A stretch of DNA of 64,000 bases from assembly GCA_964250615.1 (NCBI GenBank), contig CAXUGM010000003.1, one strand, 5' to 3'. The stretch is from Blautia sp900556555. GTDB lineage: Bacteria > Bacillota > Clostridia > Lachnospirales > Lachnospiraceae. Below the pieces are notes generated by a model, which saw only the letters and a list, made by a program, of their open reading frames with translations, did no database searches and was not told the DNA's origin. Made by a program: the position numbers and the translations under genes. Of the stretch, positions 8,111 through 17,277 are shown one piece after another; positions within the stretch are counted from its first letter, which is position 1, and the number at the start of each line of letters is the position of its first letter.

Positions 8111-10321
8111 ATGAGTATCTACGATACATTAAACGACAGACAGAGAGAAGCTGTTTTTCATACAGAAGGCCCTGTATTAATCCTGGCAGGTGCCGGTTCC
8201 GGAAAGACCAGGGTGCTGACCCATAGAATTGCATATCTGATTGAAGAGAAGGGGGTAAATCCCTGGAATATCATGGCGATTACTTTTACAAATAAAGCGG
8301 CAGGAGAAATGCGGGAGCGAGTAGATAAGATTGTAGGATTCGGTTCTGAAAGCATCTGGGTCTCCACGTTTCATTCCAGTTGTGTGCGTATGCTCCGCCG
8401 GTTTATTGACCGTCTTGGATTTGATACAAACTTTACGATTTATGATACAGATGATCAGAAAACATTGATGAAAGATATCTGTAAACGTCTTGATATCGAT
8501 ACAAAGATTTATAAAGAGAGAGCGATCATGGCTGCCATCTCCTCCGCAAAGGACGAATTGATCGGGCCGGAAGAATATGAGATAAATGTCATGGGAGATT
8601 TTTCCAAAAGGAAAATCGCTCTGGCATATAAAGAATATCAGAAAGAACTGAAGAAGAACAATGCCCTTGATTTCGATGATCTGATCATGAAGACAGTAGA
8701 ACTTTTCCAGGCATGTCCTGATGTGCTGGAGTACTTCCAGGAGCGGTTTAAATACATTATGGTGGATGAGTATCAGGATACCAATACCGCTCAGTTTAAA
8801 TTTGTAAGCCTTCTGGCCGGAAAATACCGGAACCTCTGTGTTGTGGGAGATGATGACCAGTCGATCTACAAGTTCAGAGGAGCCAATATCAAGAATATCT
8901 TAGGGTTTGAGCACGTCTTTGCAGATGCAAAGGTGGTAAGGCTGGAGCAGAATTATCGTTCTACCCAGAATATCTTAAACGCAGCGAATCAGGTGATCCG
9001 GAATAATCTGGAGCGTAAGACCAAAACCCTCTGGACAGAAAATGAAGAAGGAGAAAAACTTCATTTCCGCCAGTTTATGAATGCCTATGAAGAGGCAGAA
9101 TATATTGTGGGAGATATCAGCAAAAAGGTACGGGAGAAAGACGGAGAATACCGTGATATGGCCATTCTCTACCGAACCAATGCGCAGTCTCGACTTTTTG
9201 AAGAAAAATTCCTCATGGCGAATATTCCGTATAAACTGGTTGGGGGAGTGAACTTCTATGCCAGAAAAGAAATCAAGGATTTGCTGGCTTATCTGAAGAC
9301 GGTAGACAATGCGAGAGATGACCTGGCGGTAAAGCGAATCATCAATGTACCAAAAAGAGGAATCGGAGCAACTACTTTAAGCCGTGTGCAGGATTATGCT
9401 TCCCAGGAAAGTATCAGTTTTTATGATGCTCTTCGTATGGCAGAGCAGATTTCTTCTTTGGGCCGGGCAGCAGCTAAGGTGGCTCCTTTCGTTACGTTTA
9501 TTCAGACTCTGAGAAGCAAAGCGGAGATCCTTTCTCCATCTGAGCTTCTGAGGGATATTATTGACAGTACGGGATATGTAAAAGAGCTGGAAGCAGAAGG
9601 AACAGAAGAGGCAGAAGCCAGAATTGAGAATATCGATGAGTTGATCACAAAAGTAGTTTCTTATGAGGAAGAAAATGAGGAGCCTACCTTATCCGGATTT
9701 TTGGAAGAGGTGGCACTGGTGGCAGATATCGACTCTGTGGATGGGGATGATAACCAGGTGCTTCTCATGACTTTGCACAGTGCTAAGGGATTGGAGTTCC
9801 CGTTTGTGTATCTGGCGGGGATGGAGGATGGGATTTTCCCAAGTTACATGACTATCACCGCAGATGACCCGACAGAAATCGAAGAGGAGCGCCGTCTGTG
9901 CTATGTAGGCATTACAAGGGCCATGAAAGATCTGACGTTTACCTGTGCCCAGCAGAGGATGATAAGGGGAGAGACCCAGTACAATAAGGTTTCCAGATTT
10001 ATCAAAGAAATTCCAAGAGATCTGGTGGAGCTTGGAAGAGAATTTCAGGAAAAGAAAGTCATGGATATTCCTATGCCGACTTCTTTCAGACAGATGAAGC
10101 AGGCATTCAAACAGCCGGCTTTTGTGCCGAAACAGTTTGAAGTGAAAAAATCGGATGGCCTGGATTACGGTGTGGGAGACACGGTAAAGCATATAAAATT
10201 CGGAACAGGAGTAGTGACGGCCATTGTAGAAGGCGGTCGGGACTATGAAGTAACGGTGAATTTTGATAAAGTGGGTGTGAAGAAAATGTTTGCATCCTTT
10301 GCAAAACTGAAAAAGGTCTGA
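8111..10321 (+). CDS. pcrA: UvrD/PcrA-type ATP-dependent DNA helicase
   Basis: Superfamily 1A 3'-5' helicase used in repair and in removing stalled complexes. The 736 residues carry all motifs in order: AGAGSGKT (Walker A, about residue 26), ITFTNKAAGEM, VDEYQDTN (Walker B), GDDDQSIYKFRGA, QNYRST, TLHSAKGLEF and CYVGITRA. The C-terminus (about 675-736, VGDTVKHIKFGTGVV) is the tudor-like tail that in PcrA binds RNA polymerase. Start: ATG at 8111, ten bases after GGAGGA; an in-frame TTG at 8093 overlaps the RBS. A terminator follows. Confidence 0.95.
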   Translation: MSIYDTLNDRQREAVFHTEGPVLILAGAGSGKTRVLTHRIAYLIEEKGVNPWNIMAITFTNKAAGEMRERVDKIVGFGSESIWVSTFHSSCVRMLRRFIDRLGFDTNFTIYDTDDQKTLMKDICKRLDIDTKIYKERAIMAAISSAKDELIGPEEYEINVMGDFSKRKIALAYKEYQKELKKNNALDFDDLIMKTVELFQACPDVLEYFQERFKYIMVDEYQDTNTAQFKFVSLLAGKYRNLCVVGDDDQSIYKFRGANIKNILGFEHVFADAKVVRLEQNYRSTQNILNAANQVIRNNLERKTKTLWTENEEGEKLHFRQFMNAYEEAEYIVGDISKKVREKDGEYRDMAILYRTNAQSRLFEEKFLMANIPYKLVGGVNFYARKEIKDLLAYLKTVDNARDDLAVKRIINVPKRGIGATTLSRVQDYASQESISFYDALRMAEQISSLGRAAAKVAPFVTFIQTLRSKAEILSPSELLRDIIDSTGYVKELEAEGTEEAEARIENIDELITKVVSYEEENEEPTLSGFLEEVALVADIDSVDGDDNQVLLMTLHSAKGLEFPFVYLAGMEDGIFPSYMTITADDPTEIEEERRLCYVGITRAMKDLTFTCAQQRMIRGETQYNKVSRFIKEIPRDLVELGREFQEKKVMDIPMPTSFRQMKQAFKQPAFVPKQFEVKKSDGLDYGVGDTVKHIKFGTGVVTAIVEGGRDYEVTVNFDKVGVKKMFASFAKLKKV

Positions 10322-10336
10322 TGAGAGAGAATATGA

Positions 10337-10371
10337 AAAGCCTTGGAATCACTTAGGATTCCAGGTTTTTT
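10337..10371 (+). terminator. terminator after pcrA
   Basis: GCC(T)TGGAATC pairs with GATTCCAGG, followed by six T. Confidence 0.75.
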
Positions 10372-10399
10372 AGCTATCTGTTTAGAAATGGGGAAAAGT

Positions 10400-11383
10400 A
10401 TGCAAAAAAACTATGAGGAGTTGAAACGGTATCTAAATAAGGAAGAGGGAATAGAGAAGAACCGGCTTGACTATAATAAAATGGCGCTGAGAGAGGATGA
10501 GAATCATATTATGATTTCTTATCCCAATGAGGATTTACAGAAAGAGCGTATTATTATCCGGCAAAAATATCGTAATATACAAATTCCGAATCACAGACAT
10601 GAATATATCGAGTTGTCATTTATGCTGGAAGGTGAGCTTGATATGTATATCGAAGGAAAAAAAATAAAGATGAAATCAGGAGATTTATGCCTGATGGATA
10701 AGAATGTAGCTCACTCTACAGAAATTGCAGGAGATGATGTGTGGATGTTTAACATTCTCATGACAGCGGATTTCTTTGATACAATCTTTATGTATTTATT
10801 TTCTGATGATAACTATATTTCAAACTATATTATCAACAGCTTGTATTCAGAAAGTAAAAAGAAAAATTATATATATTATCATATCCCGGAACATAGCTTT
10901 GTAGAACAACTGATGGAGCAGATTATTTGTGAATATTTTTTGGAGAATCCATGCAATAAGGGCAAAATGATAAGCTGTCTTTGCATTTTGTTTATAGAAA
11001 TTTCACGTGCAACGGAACAGAATGATGAGGAAACAATCAGGAAAAACAATTCTAAGATTCAAAAGGATGTGGTGGAGTATCTGAAAGAGCATTATAAAGA
11101 CGCAACCCTGCAGTCTGTGGCAAAACATATGTGTTTTCATCCGAACTATTTAAGTACTCTGTTAAAAATGGAAACAGGACGGGGATTTAAAGAGATCTTA
11201 CTTGATATCCGTATGAAGGAAGCAGAGAAGTTACTGCGTAAGACAGATGCAAAAATCGAAGATATTGTAGAACAGATTGGATATGCAAATGAAAGCTATT
11301 TTTATAAGTGTTTTCGGCAAAAGTATGGGGAATCACCATTCAAATATAGGAAAAATCATAAAGAACTTAAAAAAGAACAGTAA
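10400..11383 (+). CDS. AraC-family transcriptional regulator
   Basis: A 327-residue activator with an N-terminal cupin sensor (about 60-135; NHRHEYIELSFMLEGELDMYIEG) and two C-terminal helix-turn-helix motifs (about 225-320; ATLQSVAKHMCFHPNYLSTL and the second with IGYANESYFYKCF). Start: ATG at 10400 after GGGGAAAAGT; the longer frame begins in the pcrA terminator. It directly precedes a GPH transporter and a GH2 glycosidase, which it probably activates in response to the matching glycoside. Confidence 0.9.
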   Translation: MQKNYEELKRYLNKEEGIEKNRLDYNKMALREDENHIMISYPNEDLQKERIIIRQKYRNIQIPNHRHEYIELSFMLEGELDMYIEGKKIKMKSGDLCLMDKNVAHSTEIAGDDVWMFNILMTADFFDTIFMYLFSDDNYISNYIINSLYSESKKKNYIYYHIPEHSFVEQLMEQIICEYFLENPCNKGKMISCLCILFIEISRATEQNDEETIRKNNSKIQKDVVEYLKEHYKDATLQSVAKHMCFHPNYLSTLLKMETGRGFKEILLDIRMKEAEKLLRKTDAKIEDIVEQIGYANESYFYKCFRQKYGESPFKYRKNHKELKKEQ

Positions 11384-11400
11384 AAACTTTGTTTTGTATG

Positions 11401-11429
11401 TGAAAAATAAATAAAAACCAAAGTATAAT
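11401..11429 (+). promoter_or_regulatory. promoter of the GPH transporter-GH2 unit
   Basis: A weak TGAAAA, a 17-base spacer and a perfect TATAAT, 37 bases before the start. A poor -35 box fits a promoter that needs the upstream AraC-type activator. Confidence 0.55.
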
Positions 11430-11466
11430 CTTTTTCTAGAAATACAAAAGATTTATGGAGGTTAGT

Positions 11467-12870
11467 ATGAGTAGTAGAGAAAAAGGTAGAAACATGGAAG
11501 CCATGCGTGTTGTCATGACACCACTTGGCTCTGCAGCATCAAACGTATTCAATATGCTGAATATGTCATTCTTTCTGGTGTTCAGTACAGAAGCTCTGGG
11601 ACTGAATGTAATGTTAATGGGAATCGTTATGACAGTCATGAGAATTTTTGATGGAATTACAGACCCGATCATTGGTTCTATCATCGATAGAACAGAAACT
11701 CGTTTTGGTAAGTTCCGTCCGTTTCTCGTAATCGGTTCTCTGATTATGTTGTTTGCAAGTTTTATGATTTATTTGTTTTCCTTTGATATCGGACAGTCTT
11801 TCAGAATGGTGTGGGTGATTGGATGGTATGCAGTATGGGTAGTTGGATATACCTTTATGACAACGGTAAATAAATGTGTCTTATCCATTGTTACAAAAAA
11901 TCCAAAATACCGTCCGCTTTCCGGTATTGCAGGTGGATGTTATTCCACAATGCTTGGACTTGTTATGACAACCGGAATCATTCCGATTTTACAGAAAAAT
12001 GGTGGTCTTGGTTCTCAGAAAGGCTGGACTATGATCATTATCAGTGCATTTATTCTTCATGCAGTGCTTCTGATTGGATGTCTGTTCGCGATTTCTGCAA
12101 CAGATAAACCGGAATTTTATCGTCAGGATCCAAACAAAAAAGAAGAAAAGATTTCTATTAAAGACAGTTTAAATGTTCTTCGTATTAATCAGCCGCTGAG
12201 AATGCTGATTCTGGCAGCATCTACAGATAAAATTGCAGCCACAATCCAGTCTGCGGTTATGACTTATTTCTATGTATATGCAGTACAAAATCTGGATCTT
12301 CAGCCGATTGTAGGTGGTATTTCTACCCCAATGTCTTTAGTTGGAGCATTTGTGGCAGGTTCTGTAGCAGTAAAATTTGGTTGTAAAAAAGCATCTCTGA
12401 TTGGTGCAATTGCCAATCTGATATTAGAAGGTATTCTGATTATCTTCCGTCCTTTCGGAGAATCAACACTGGTTGTGTTTGTTGTCTTAATGGCTGCAAA
12501 TATGCTGTTCCGTAGATTCTCTGCACAGAACGTAGATCCAATGATTGCAGAAATCATTGATTATCACAAGATGAAAACAGGAAAATTTATGCCTGGATTT
12601 ATCGGTGCGACTTTCTCTTTTGTAGATAAAGTAATCAGTGCGTTTGGTTCTTCGATTGTTGGTATTGTTATGGGATTGGCAGGATACAGTTCAGGTGCAG
12701 AACCTACAACCGCTCTTTATATTGCAACTATTGCTATGTATCTTGGTGCTCCTTTCCTTGGAGATTTGGCAAGTATTATCGCACTGAAGAGATATCATAT
12801 CACAAACGAAGAATACAAAAAGATGTATGGAGAAAAAGCAATTTTAGATAAAAAAGTAGTTGAAGCATAA
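11467..12870 (+). CDS. GPH-family glycoside/pentoside/hexuronide transporter
   Basis: A 467-residue membrane symporter of the GPH family (MFS-like, MelB/UidB/XynP type) with about twelve hydrophobic segments and the family's DGITDPIIGSIIDRTETRFGKFRP-type loop between helices 2 and 3 (short part DGITDPIIG). It probably imports a glycoside with H+ or Na+. Start: ATG at 11467, five bases after GGAGG; an ATG at 11455 overlaps that RBS. The GH2 gene follows by 22 bases, so transporter and hydrolase are probably co-transcribed. Confidence 0.9.
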   Translation: MSSREKGRNMEAMRVVMTPLGSAASNVFNMLNMSFFLVFSTEALGLNVMLMGIVMTVMRIFDGITDPIIGSIIDRTETRFGKFRPFLVIGSLIMLFASFMIYLFSFDIGQSFRMVWVIGWYAVWVVGYTFMTTVNKCVLSIVTKNPKYRPLSGIAGGCYSTMLGLVMTTGIIPILQKNGGLGSQKGWTMIIISAFILHAVLLIGCLFAISATDKPEFYRQDPNKKEEKISIKDSLNVLRINQPLRMLILAASTDKIAATIQSAVMTYFYVYAVQNLDLQPIVGGISTPMSLVGAFVAGSVAVKFGCKKASLIGAIANLILEGILIIFRPFGESTLVVFVVLMAANMLFRRFSAQNVDPMIAEIIDYHKMKTGKFMPGFIGATFSFVDKVISAFGSSIVGIVMGLAGYSSGAEPTTALYIATIAMYLGAPFLGDLASIIALKRYHITNEEYKKMYGEKAILDKKVVEA

Positions 12871-12892
12871 GAAAAAAGGAGGAATCAATTGA

Positions 12893-15139
12893 ATGGAGAT
12901 TTTATTAAATGATAGCTGGAGTTTTCATAAAGAAAACGAAGCGTCAGAGCAGGTAAGGATTCCTCATACATATAATTCAGTGGATGGACAGTCCGGTACT
13001 TCTATGTGGAGAGGAAGAGGCTTTTATACAAGAAAGCTGATGATTACAGAAGCAGATCTTAAGCAGAGTCTTTTCCTTGAAATAGGAGCAGCAGCTATGA
13101 TCAGCACGGTCTATATCAATGGACAGAAGATTTATGAGAATACATGCCCTTATGCGTTGTACCGCATGTCAATCAATGAGTATGTCAATGAAGGTGAGAA
13201 TCAGATTGAGATTGTGACAGATAATAGTGCAAATGATGCAGTTTATCCGCAAATGGCAGATTTCTCCTTTTATGGTGGATTATATAGAGATGTGAAAGTC
13301 ATTGCGGCACCAAAGATTCATTTTGATTATCTGGATGGAAGCCGTGATGGTGTACAAATCAGAACAGTAAAAGAAGAAAATGGAAGCTGCTGGAAAGTAG
13401 TGGGTACAGGATCTATTGTTTGCGAAAAGGCAAAAAGCAAAGGAAAAGTCCGCATGCTGCTTCTTGATCAGGGAGAGGTTGTCTGTGAAACGTCAGCTTC
13501 TATGGAGTTTTCAGGAAAAGATATGTTTTCACTTTCACTGGAGATTTCCGATCCGCACCTGTGGATGGGAACTGAGGATCCATATTTATACCAGGTTAAG
13601 CTGGAATTGTATGAAGAGAAAACCGTGGTGGAAGAACGTAGCATCTCCACAGGATTCCGTACGATTCAGATTACTTCCGATCAGGGACTTTTCTTAAATG
13701 GCAAGCATGTGAAACTGCGTGGTGTAGCCAGACATCAGGATTTTGGCGGAGTTGGAAATGCTGTTTCGAAAGAAAACATGGAATGTGATATGCAGCTGAT
13801 CAAAGAAATAGGAGCAAATTCTGTCCGTTTGTCACACTATCAGCATGATGATTATTTCTATCAGAGATGTGATGAGGAAGGAATCCTCGTATGGGCAGAA
13901 GTTCCTTTTATTAGTATTATTTCTGAGAATGAAGCGGCTGAAGATAATATCCGTGAACAGATGAGACGTCTGATTCTGCAGTGTGGAAATCACACATCTG
14001 TGTATTGCTGGGGCGTACAGAATGAAATTACTATTGCCGGCGAAAATGAAGAAATTCACGCTCATGTAAAACGCATGTCAGAATATACAAAGAACCTTGA
14101 TCCAGACAGATATACAGCAGAAGCAAATATTTATTCTGTGGCGAATGAAAGTCCGATCAACCGGTTGGCAGAATTAGTTGGGTATAATTTATATTATGGA
14201 TGGTACTATGATACAATTCCAGGCTTGCAGAAACGTCTGGATGAATTCCATGCCGCATGTCCGGACATCCCTCTTCTGGTGACAGAATACGGTGTAGACA
14301 CAAATCCTCAGTATCATTCTTATGAACCAAAAACCAAGGATTATACAGAGGAATATCAGTTGCTTTTTACAGACAATGCGCTTCGTTCTTTTGAAGAACG
14401 TCCATATTTTGTGGGAAGCTATGTTTGGAACCTTTGTGACTTTGGAAGTGCCAATAGGGATGAAGGTGGCAAACAGGGACAGAATCAGAAAGGACTGGTT
14501 ACGATTGACCGCAAGATCAAGAAGGATGCATTTTATTTATATAAGGCATACTGGTCAGAGAACCCTTTTGTAAAGCTTGCGGGAAGCAGATTTGTTAACC
14601 GTCACAAAGAAGAAAATACTATTACAGTTTTGTCTAATCTGAAAAAACTGGAACTTTTGGTTAATGATAAAAGCACTGCTAAGACGGAAACCGTAAATCC
14701 CATGACTTCTTTTGAAGGAATTCTCTTGTCAAAAGGTGAAAACCAAATTGTCGTCAGGGGATATGATGCACAGGGGAATTTGTATGAAGACCAGATGATC
14801 CTGAATTATACTGAAGAAGAAGATAAGAACTATCAGTATGTGAAAAAAGACGAAGGTGGCAATGTCATCAACTGGTTTGAAAAATTTGACCTGACAGATG
14901 CAGAAGAAATTCAGTTGGATCCAGAAGGATTTTCCAGTGCGGATAAGGTTGGAACTATTATGAAAAATCCAGAAGGTGAAAAAGTTATTTTGAAATATTT
15001 CGGAACTATGGTGGAACATCCAAAGTTTGCCATGATGAAAGCTATGACCTTAGATGCAATGGGAAAACTGAAAAATCTTGGTATTCCTCAGGAATTAATT
15101 ACGGTTATAAACAAAGAACTCAATCAGATTAAAAAATAA
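12893..15139 (+). CDS. glycoside hydrolase family 2 (beta-galactosidase/beta-glucuronidase type)
   Basis: A retaining exo-glycosidase of 748 residues: N-terminal sugar-binding jelly roll (about 1-150), immunoglobulin-like domain (about 155-265), and TIM barrel (about 270-570) with acid/base Glu378 in VQNEI and nucleophile Glu465 in VTEYG. Two smaller domains follow; the last 100 residues look helical. The barrel contains NQKG near residue 535, matching the N-x-K motif that recognises glucuronate in beta-glucuronidases, but a similar NxKG also occurs in some GH2 beta-galactosidases, so substrate is undecided. No signal peptide: it would act on glycosides brought in by the adjacent GPH transporter. 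RBS AAGGAGG lies ten bases before the ATG. Confidence 0.88.
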   Translation: MEILLNDSWSFHKENEASEQVRIPHTYNSVDGQSGTSMWRGRGFYTRKLMITEADLKQSLFLEIGAAAMISTVYINGQKIYENTCPYALYRMSINEYVNEGENQIEIVTDNSANDAVYPQMADFSFYGGLYRDVKVIAAPKIHFDYLDGSRDGVQIRTVKEENGSCWKVVGTGSIVCEKAKSKGKVRMLLLDQGEVVCETSASMEFSGKDMFSLSLEISDPHLWMGTEDPYLYQVKLELYEEKTVVEERSISTGFRTIQITSDQGLFLNGKHVKLRGVARHQDFGGVGNAVSKENMECDMQLIKEIGANSVRLSHYQHDDYFYQRCDEEGILVWAEVPFISIISENEAAEDNIREQMRRLILQCGNHTSVYCWGVQNEITIAGENEEIHAHVKRMSEYTKNLDPDRYTAEANIYSVANESPINRLAELVGYNLYYGWYYDTIPGLQKRLDEFHAACPDIPLLVTEYGVDTNPQYHSYEPKTKDYTEEYQLLFTDNALRSFEERPYFVGSYVWNLCDFGSANRDEGGKQGQNQKGLVTIDRKIKKDAFYLYKAYWSENPFVKLAGSRFVNRHKEENTITVLSNLKKLELLVNDKSTAKTETVNPMTSFEGILLSKGENQIVVRGYDAQGNLYEDQMILNYTEEEDKNYQYVKKDEGGNVINWFEKFDLTDAEEIQLDPEGFSSADKVGTIMKNPEGEKVILKYFGTMVEHPKFAMMKAMTLDAMGKLKNLGIPQELITVINKELNQIKK

Positions 15140-15152
15140 GAAAAGATGGAAT

Positions 15153-15198
15153 AAAAAGCACCATAAAGTCCAAGAGGAGTTTTGGTGCTTTTTTTTGG
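15153..15198 (+). terminator. terminator after the GH2 gene
   Basis: AAAAGCACCA pairs with TGGTGCTTTT and is followed by a run of T. Confidence 0.85.
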
Positions 15199-15274
15199 TT
15201 TTTGGAAATATAGAGGCAGAATGTATCTTTTTTGAAACATAATTTAAAATCTGGAAAAACATGCAAAAAAGCAC

Positions 15275-15303
15275 TTGCATTCTTGCCAAATAGGTGCTAC
15301 TAT
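15275..15303 (+). promoter_or_regulatory. promoter of the rpmJ-rplQ (alpha) operon
   Basis: TTGCAT, a 17-base spacer and TACTAT (overlapping TATATAA). It gives the alpha ribosomal cluster its own promoter right after a sugar gene. Confidence 0.7.
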
Positions 15304-15341
15304 ATAAAGCGTACTTTTATGCTCAGAAAGGAGGAAGAACA

Positions 15342-15455
15342 GTGAAAGTTAGATCATCTGTAAAACCAATTTGCGAAAAGTGCAAGGTTATCAAAAGAAA
15401 GGGAAGCATCAGAATTATCTGTGAAAACCCTAAACACAAACAGCGCCAGGGCTAA
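15342..15455 (+). CDS. rpmJ: 50S ribosomal protein L36
   Basis: A 37-residue ribosomal protein of the large subunit, too short for many gene finders. It reads from a GTG codon seven bases after AAGGAGG and ends in QRQG. The zinc-ribbon ligands Cys11, Cys14, Cys27 and His32 are all present, so this is the zinc-binding form. In related genomes it normally follows adk-map-infA; here those genes are absent upstream and rpmJ is the first gene of the operon. Confidence 0.95.
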   Translation: MKVRSSVKPICEKCKVIKRKGSIRIICENPKHKQRQG

Positions 15456-15781
15456 TCTATAAAAATAAAAGATATAGATATATGACGTATAGTTTGTGTA
15501 ATTTTAGTGCGGCTGCAGTATGAACCGCCTGGATGCGTTGTTCATGCTGATGAAATATAGTGATATTAGAAGAAAAGCTGTTATACCGAGGCAGCTTAGA
15601 GATTATTGAAGATGCGTAATGCATGCTTACGATAATGAGGAGAATATTGCTTAATACCGGTATCCGCCAAATGCCGGAAAGGCTGCGTAAAATTATTTTT
15701 GCGGCTGGATGCATAGAACCCCGTCAGTTTTATGTGTCTCAATTAGGAACAATATTAACAGAAAAATGGAGGAACAAATAC
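15456..15781 (+). promoter_or_regulatory. putative structured leader before rpsM
   Basis: The 326 bases between rpmJ and rpsM have no convincing gene but several hairpins: CAGTATGAAC/GTTCATGCTG (15516-15525 with 15539-15548, one G-U), AAGCTG/CAGCTT near 15575-15597, GTAA/TTAC around 15616-15630, and CCGG/CCGG at 15657-15676. The segment GCGGCTG followed by a GAACC box occurs twice (near 15509 and 15701). Alpha operons of other bacteria are autoregulated by S4 at a leader in this position, so a control region is plausible; the fold here is not a known one that I recognise. Confidence 0.4.
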
Positions 15782-16153
15782 ATGGCTCGTATAGCTGGTG
15801 TAGACTTACCAAGAGAAAAACGTATTGAAATCGGTTTGACTTACATCTATGGAATCGGTAGAGTAAGCTCAAATCTTATCCTTGAAAAGGCAGGCGTTAA
15901 TCCTGACACACGTGTCAGAGACGTAACAGACGAAGAAGTAGGAAAAATTCGTGATGCAATCGAAGAATTACAGATTCCTGTAGAAGGTGATTTAAGAAGA
16001 GAAATCGCTCTGAATATCAAGAGACTTCAGGAAATCGGATGCTACAGAGGAATCCGTCATCGTAAAGGACTTCCTGTTCGCGGACAGAAAACAAAAACAA
16101 ACGCAAGAACAAGAAAAGGTCCTAAGAGAACTGTTGCTAACAAGAAGAAATAA
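15782..16153 (+). CDS. rpsM: 30S ribosomal protein S13
   Basis: Small-subunit head protein contacting the P-site tRNA and L5. It has 123 residues with the family opening ARIAGVDLPREKR, the helix-hairpin-helix YIYGIGRVSS and the basic tail RGQKTKTNARTRKG. The ATG at 15782 follows GGAGG by ten bases; an open frame upstream to 15623 is leader sequence, not coding. Second gene of the rpmJ-rplQ operon. Confidence 0.97.
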   Translation: MARIAGVDLPREKRIEIGLTYIYGIGRVSSNLILEKAGVNPDTRVRDVTDEEVGKIRDAIEELQIPVEGDLRREIALNIKRLQEIGCYRGIRHRKGLPVRGQKTKTNARTRKGPKRTVANKKK

Positions 16154-16227
16154 TAAAGCAGCATAATCTTGAAATTGTAAATTACTATTAAAAGTTTGAA
16201 TATTAGAGAAAGTAGGTTAGTTTAAAA

Positions 16228-16620
16228 ATGGCTAAAGTTACAAAAAAAGTGACAAAAAAGCGTGTTAAGAAAAACGTTGAACGCGGACAGGCACATATCC
16301 AGTCTTCTTTCAATAACACAATCGTTACATTGACAGATGCTGAAGGAAATGCTTTATCATGGGCAAGTGCCGGTGGTCTGGGATTTAAAGGTTCAAGGAA
16401 ATCTACTCCATATGCAGCACAGATGGCTGCAGAAACAGCTGCAAAAGCAGCAATCGTTCATGGTCTGAAGACTGTTGACGTTTTTGTAAAAGGACCTGGT
16501 TCAGGAAGAGAAGCAGCAATCCGTGCACTGGCAGCATGCGGTATTGAAGTTACAAGCATCAAAGACGTAACTCCAGTTCCACACAATGGATGCCGTCCAC
16601 CAAAACGTAGAAGAGTCTAA
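16228..16620 (+). CDS. rpsK: 30S ribosomal protein S11
   Basis: Platform protein of the small subunit binding 16S rRNA near the Shine-Dalgarno duplex. It has 130 residues, with AHIQSSFNNTIVTLTD, GFKGSRKSTPYAAQ and the C-terminal PVPHNGCRPPKRRRV signature. The RBS is weak (AAAGTAGG, farther than usual), which may reflect coupling to rpsM upstream (74-base gap). Confidence 0.97.
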   Translation: MAKVTKKVTKKRVKKNVERGQAHIQSSFNNTIVTLTDAEGNALSWASAGGLGFKGSRKSTPYAAQMAAETAAKAAIVHGLKTVDVFVKGPGSGREAAIRALAACGIEVTSIKDVTPVPHNGCRPPKRRRV

Positions 16621-16638
16621 TTAGGAGGTCAAATAATC

Positions 16639-17232
16639 ATGGCAGTAAATAGAGTACCAGTTCTGAAAAGATGTAGATCCCTTGGTCTTGATCCTGTATA
16701 TTTAGGAATTGACAAAAAATCTACCAGACAGTTAAAAAGAGCAAATAGAAAAATGTCCGAATACGGACTTCAGTTAAGAGAAAAACAGAAAGCTAAATTT
16801 ATCTACGGCGTTTTGGAAAAACCTTTCCGTAACTACTACAAAAAAGCAGACCAGAAACCAGGACAGACTGGTGAAAACTTAATGGTCATGCTGGAAACAC
16901 GTTTAGACAACGTAATCTTCCGTATGGGTCTTGCAAGAACAAGAAAAGAAGCAAGACAGATCGTTGACCACAAACATGTAATGGTAAACGGAAAACAGGT
17001 TAACATCCCATCTTACTTAGTAAAAGCTGGCGATGTAATCGAAATCAAAGAAAAATGCAAAGGTTCCCAGAGATACAAAGATATCCTGGAAGTAACCGGC
17101 GGACGTCTGGTTCCAGCATGGCTGGATATTGACCAGGAAGCTTTAAAAGGCGAAGTAAAAGCACTTCCTACAAGAGAAGAAATCGACGTTCCGGTAAACG
17201 AAGTGTTAATCGTCGAGTTATATTCTAAATAA
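16639..17232 (+). CDS. rpsD: 30S ribosomal protein S4
   Basis: Primary 16S rRNA-binding assembly protein of 197 residues, with the S4 RNA-binding domain at about 90-150 (MLETRLDNVIFRMGLARTR). The N-terminal region has only one cysteine (KRCRSLGL), so it is the zinc-free type. A canonical AGGAGGT RBS precedes it. S4 is the usual autoregulator of alpha operons, making the leader before rpsM a candidate target. Confidence 0.97.
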   Translation: MAVNRVPVLKRCRSLGLDPVYLGIDKKSTRQLKRANRKMSEYGLQLREKQKAKFIYGVLEKPFRNYYKKADQKPGQTGENLMVMLETRLDNVIFRMGLARTRKEARQIVDHKHVMVNGKQVNIPSYLVKAGDVIEIKEKCKGSQRYKDILEVTGGRLVPAWLDIDQEALKGEVKALPTREEIDVPVNEVLIVELYSK

Positions 17233-17277
17233 TAAAGTTATATAAGTGAATGGTGCACGTAGCAAGGAGGGCTTTGC

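Noticed and set aside
9689..10192. 167-residue minus-strand frame inside pcrA
   Set aside because: Antisense to conserved helicase motifs, with no start signal; composition typical of a shadow frame.
12893..15139. Firm call of beta-glucuronidase for the GH2 enzyme from the NQKG motif
   Set aside because: The N-x-K pattern also appears in some GH2 beta-galactosidases, so the substrate stays open.
15623..15781. In-frame N-terminal extension of rpsM
   Set aside because: S13 starts at 15782 with a proper RBS and conserved first residues; the extension has none.
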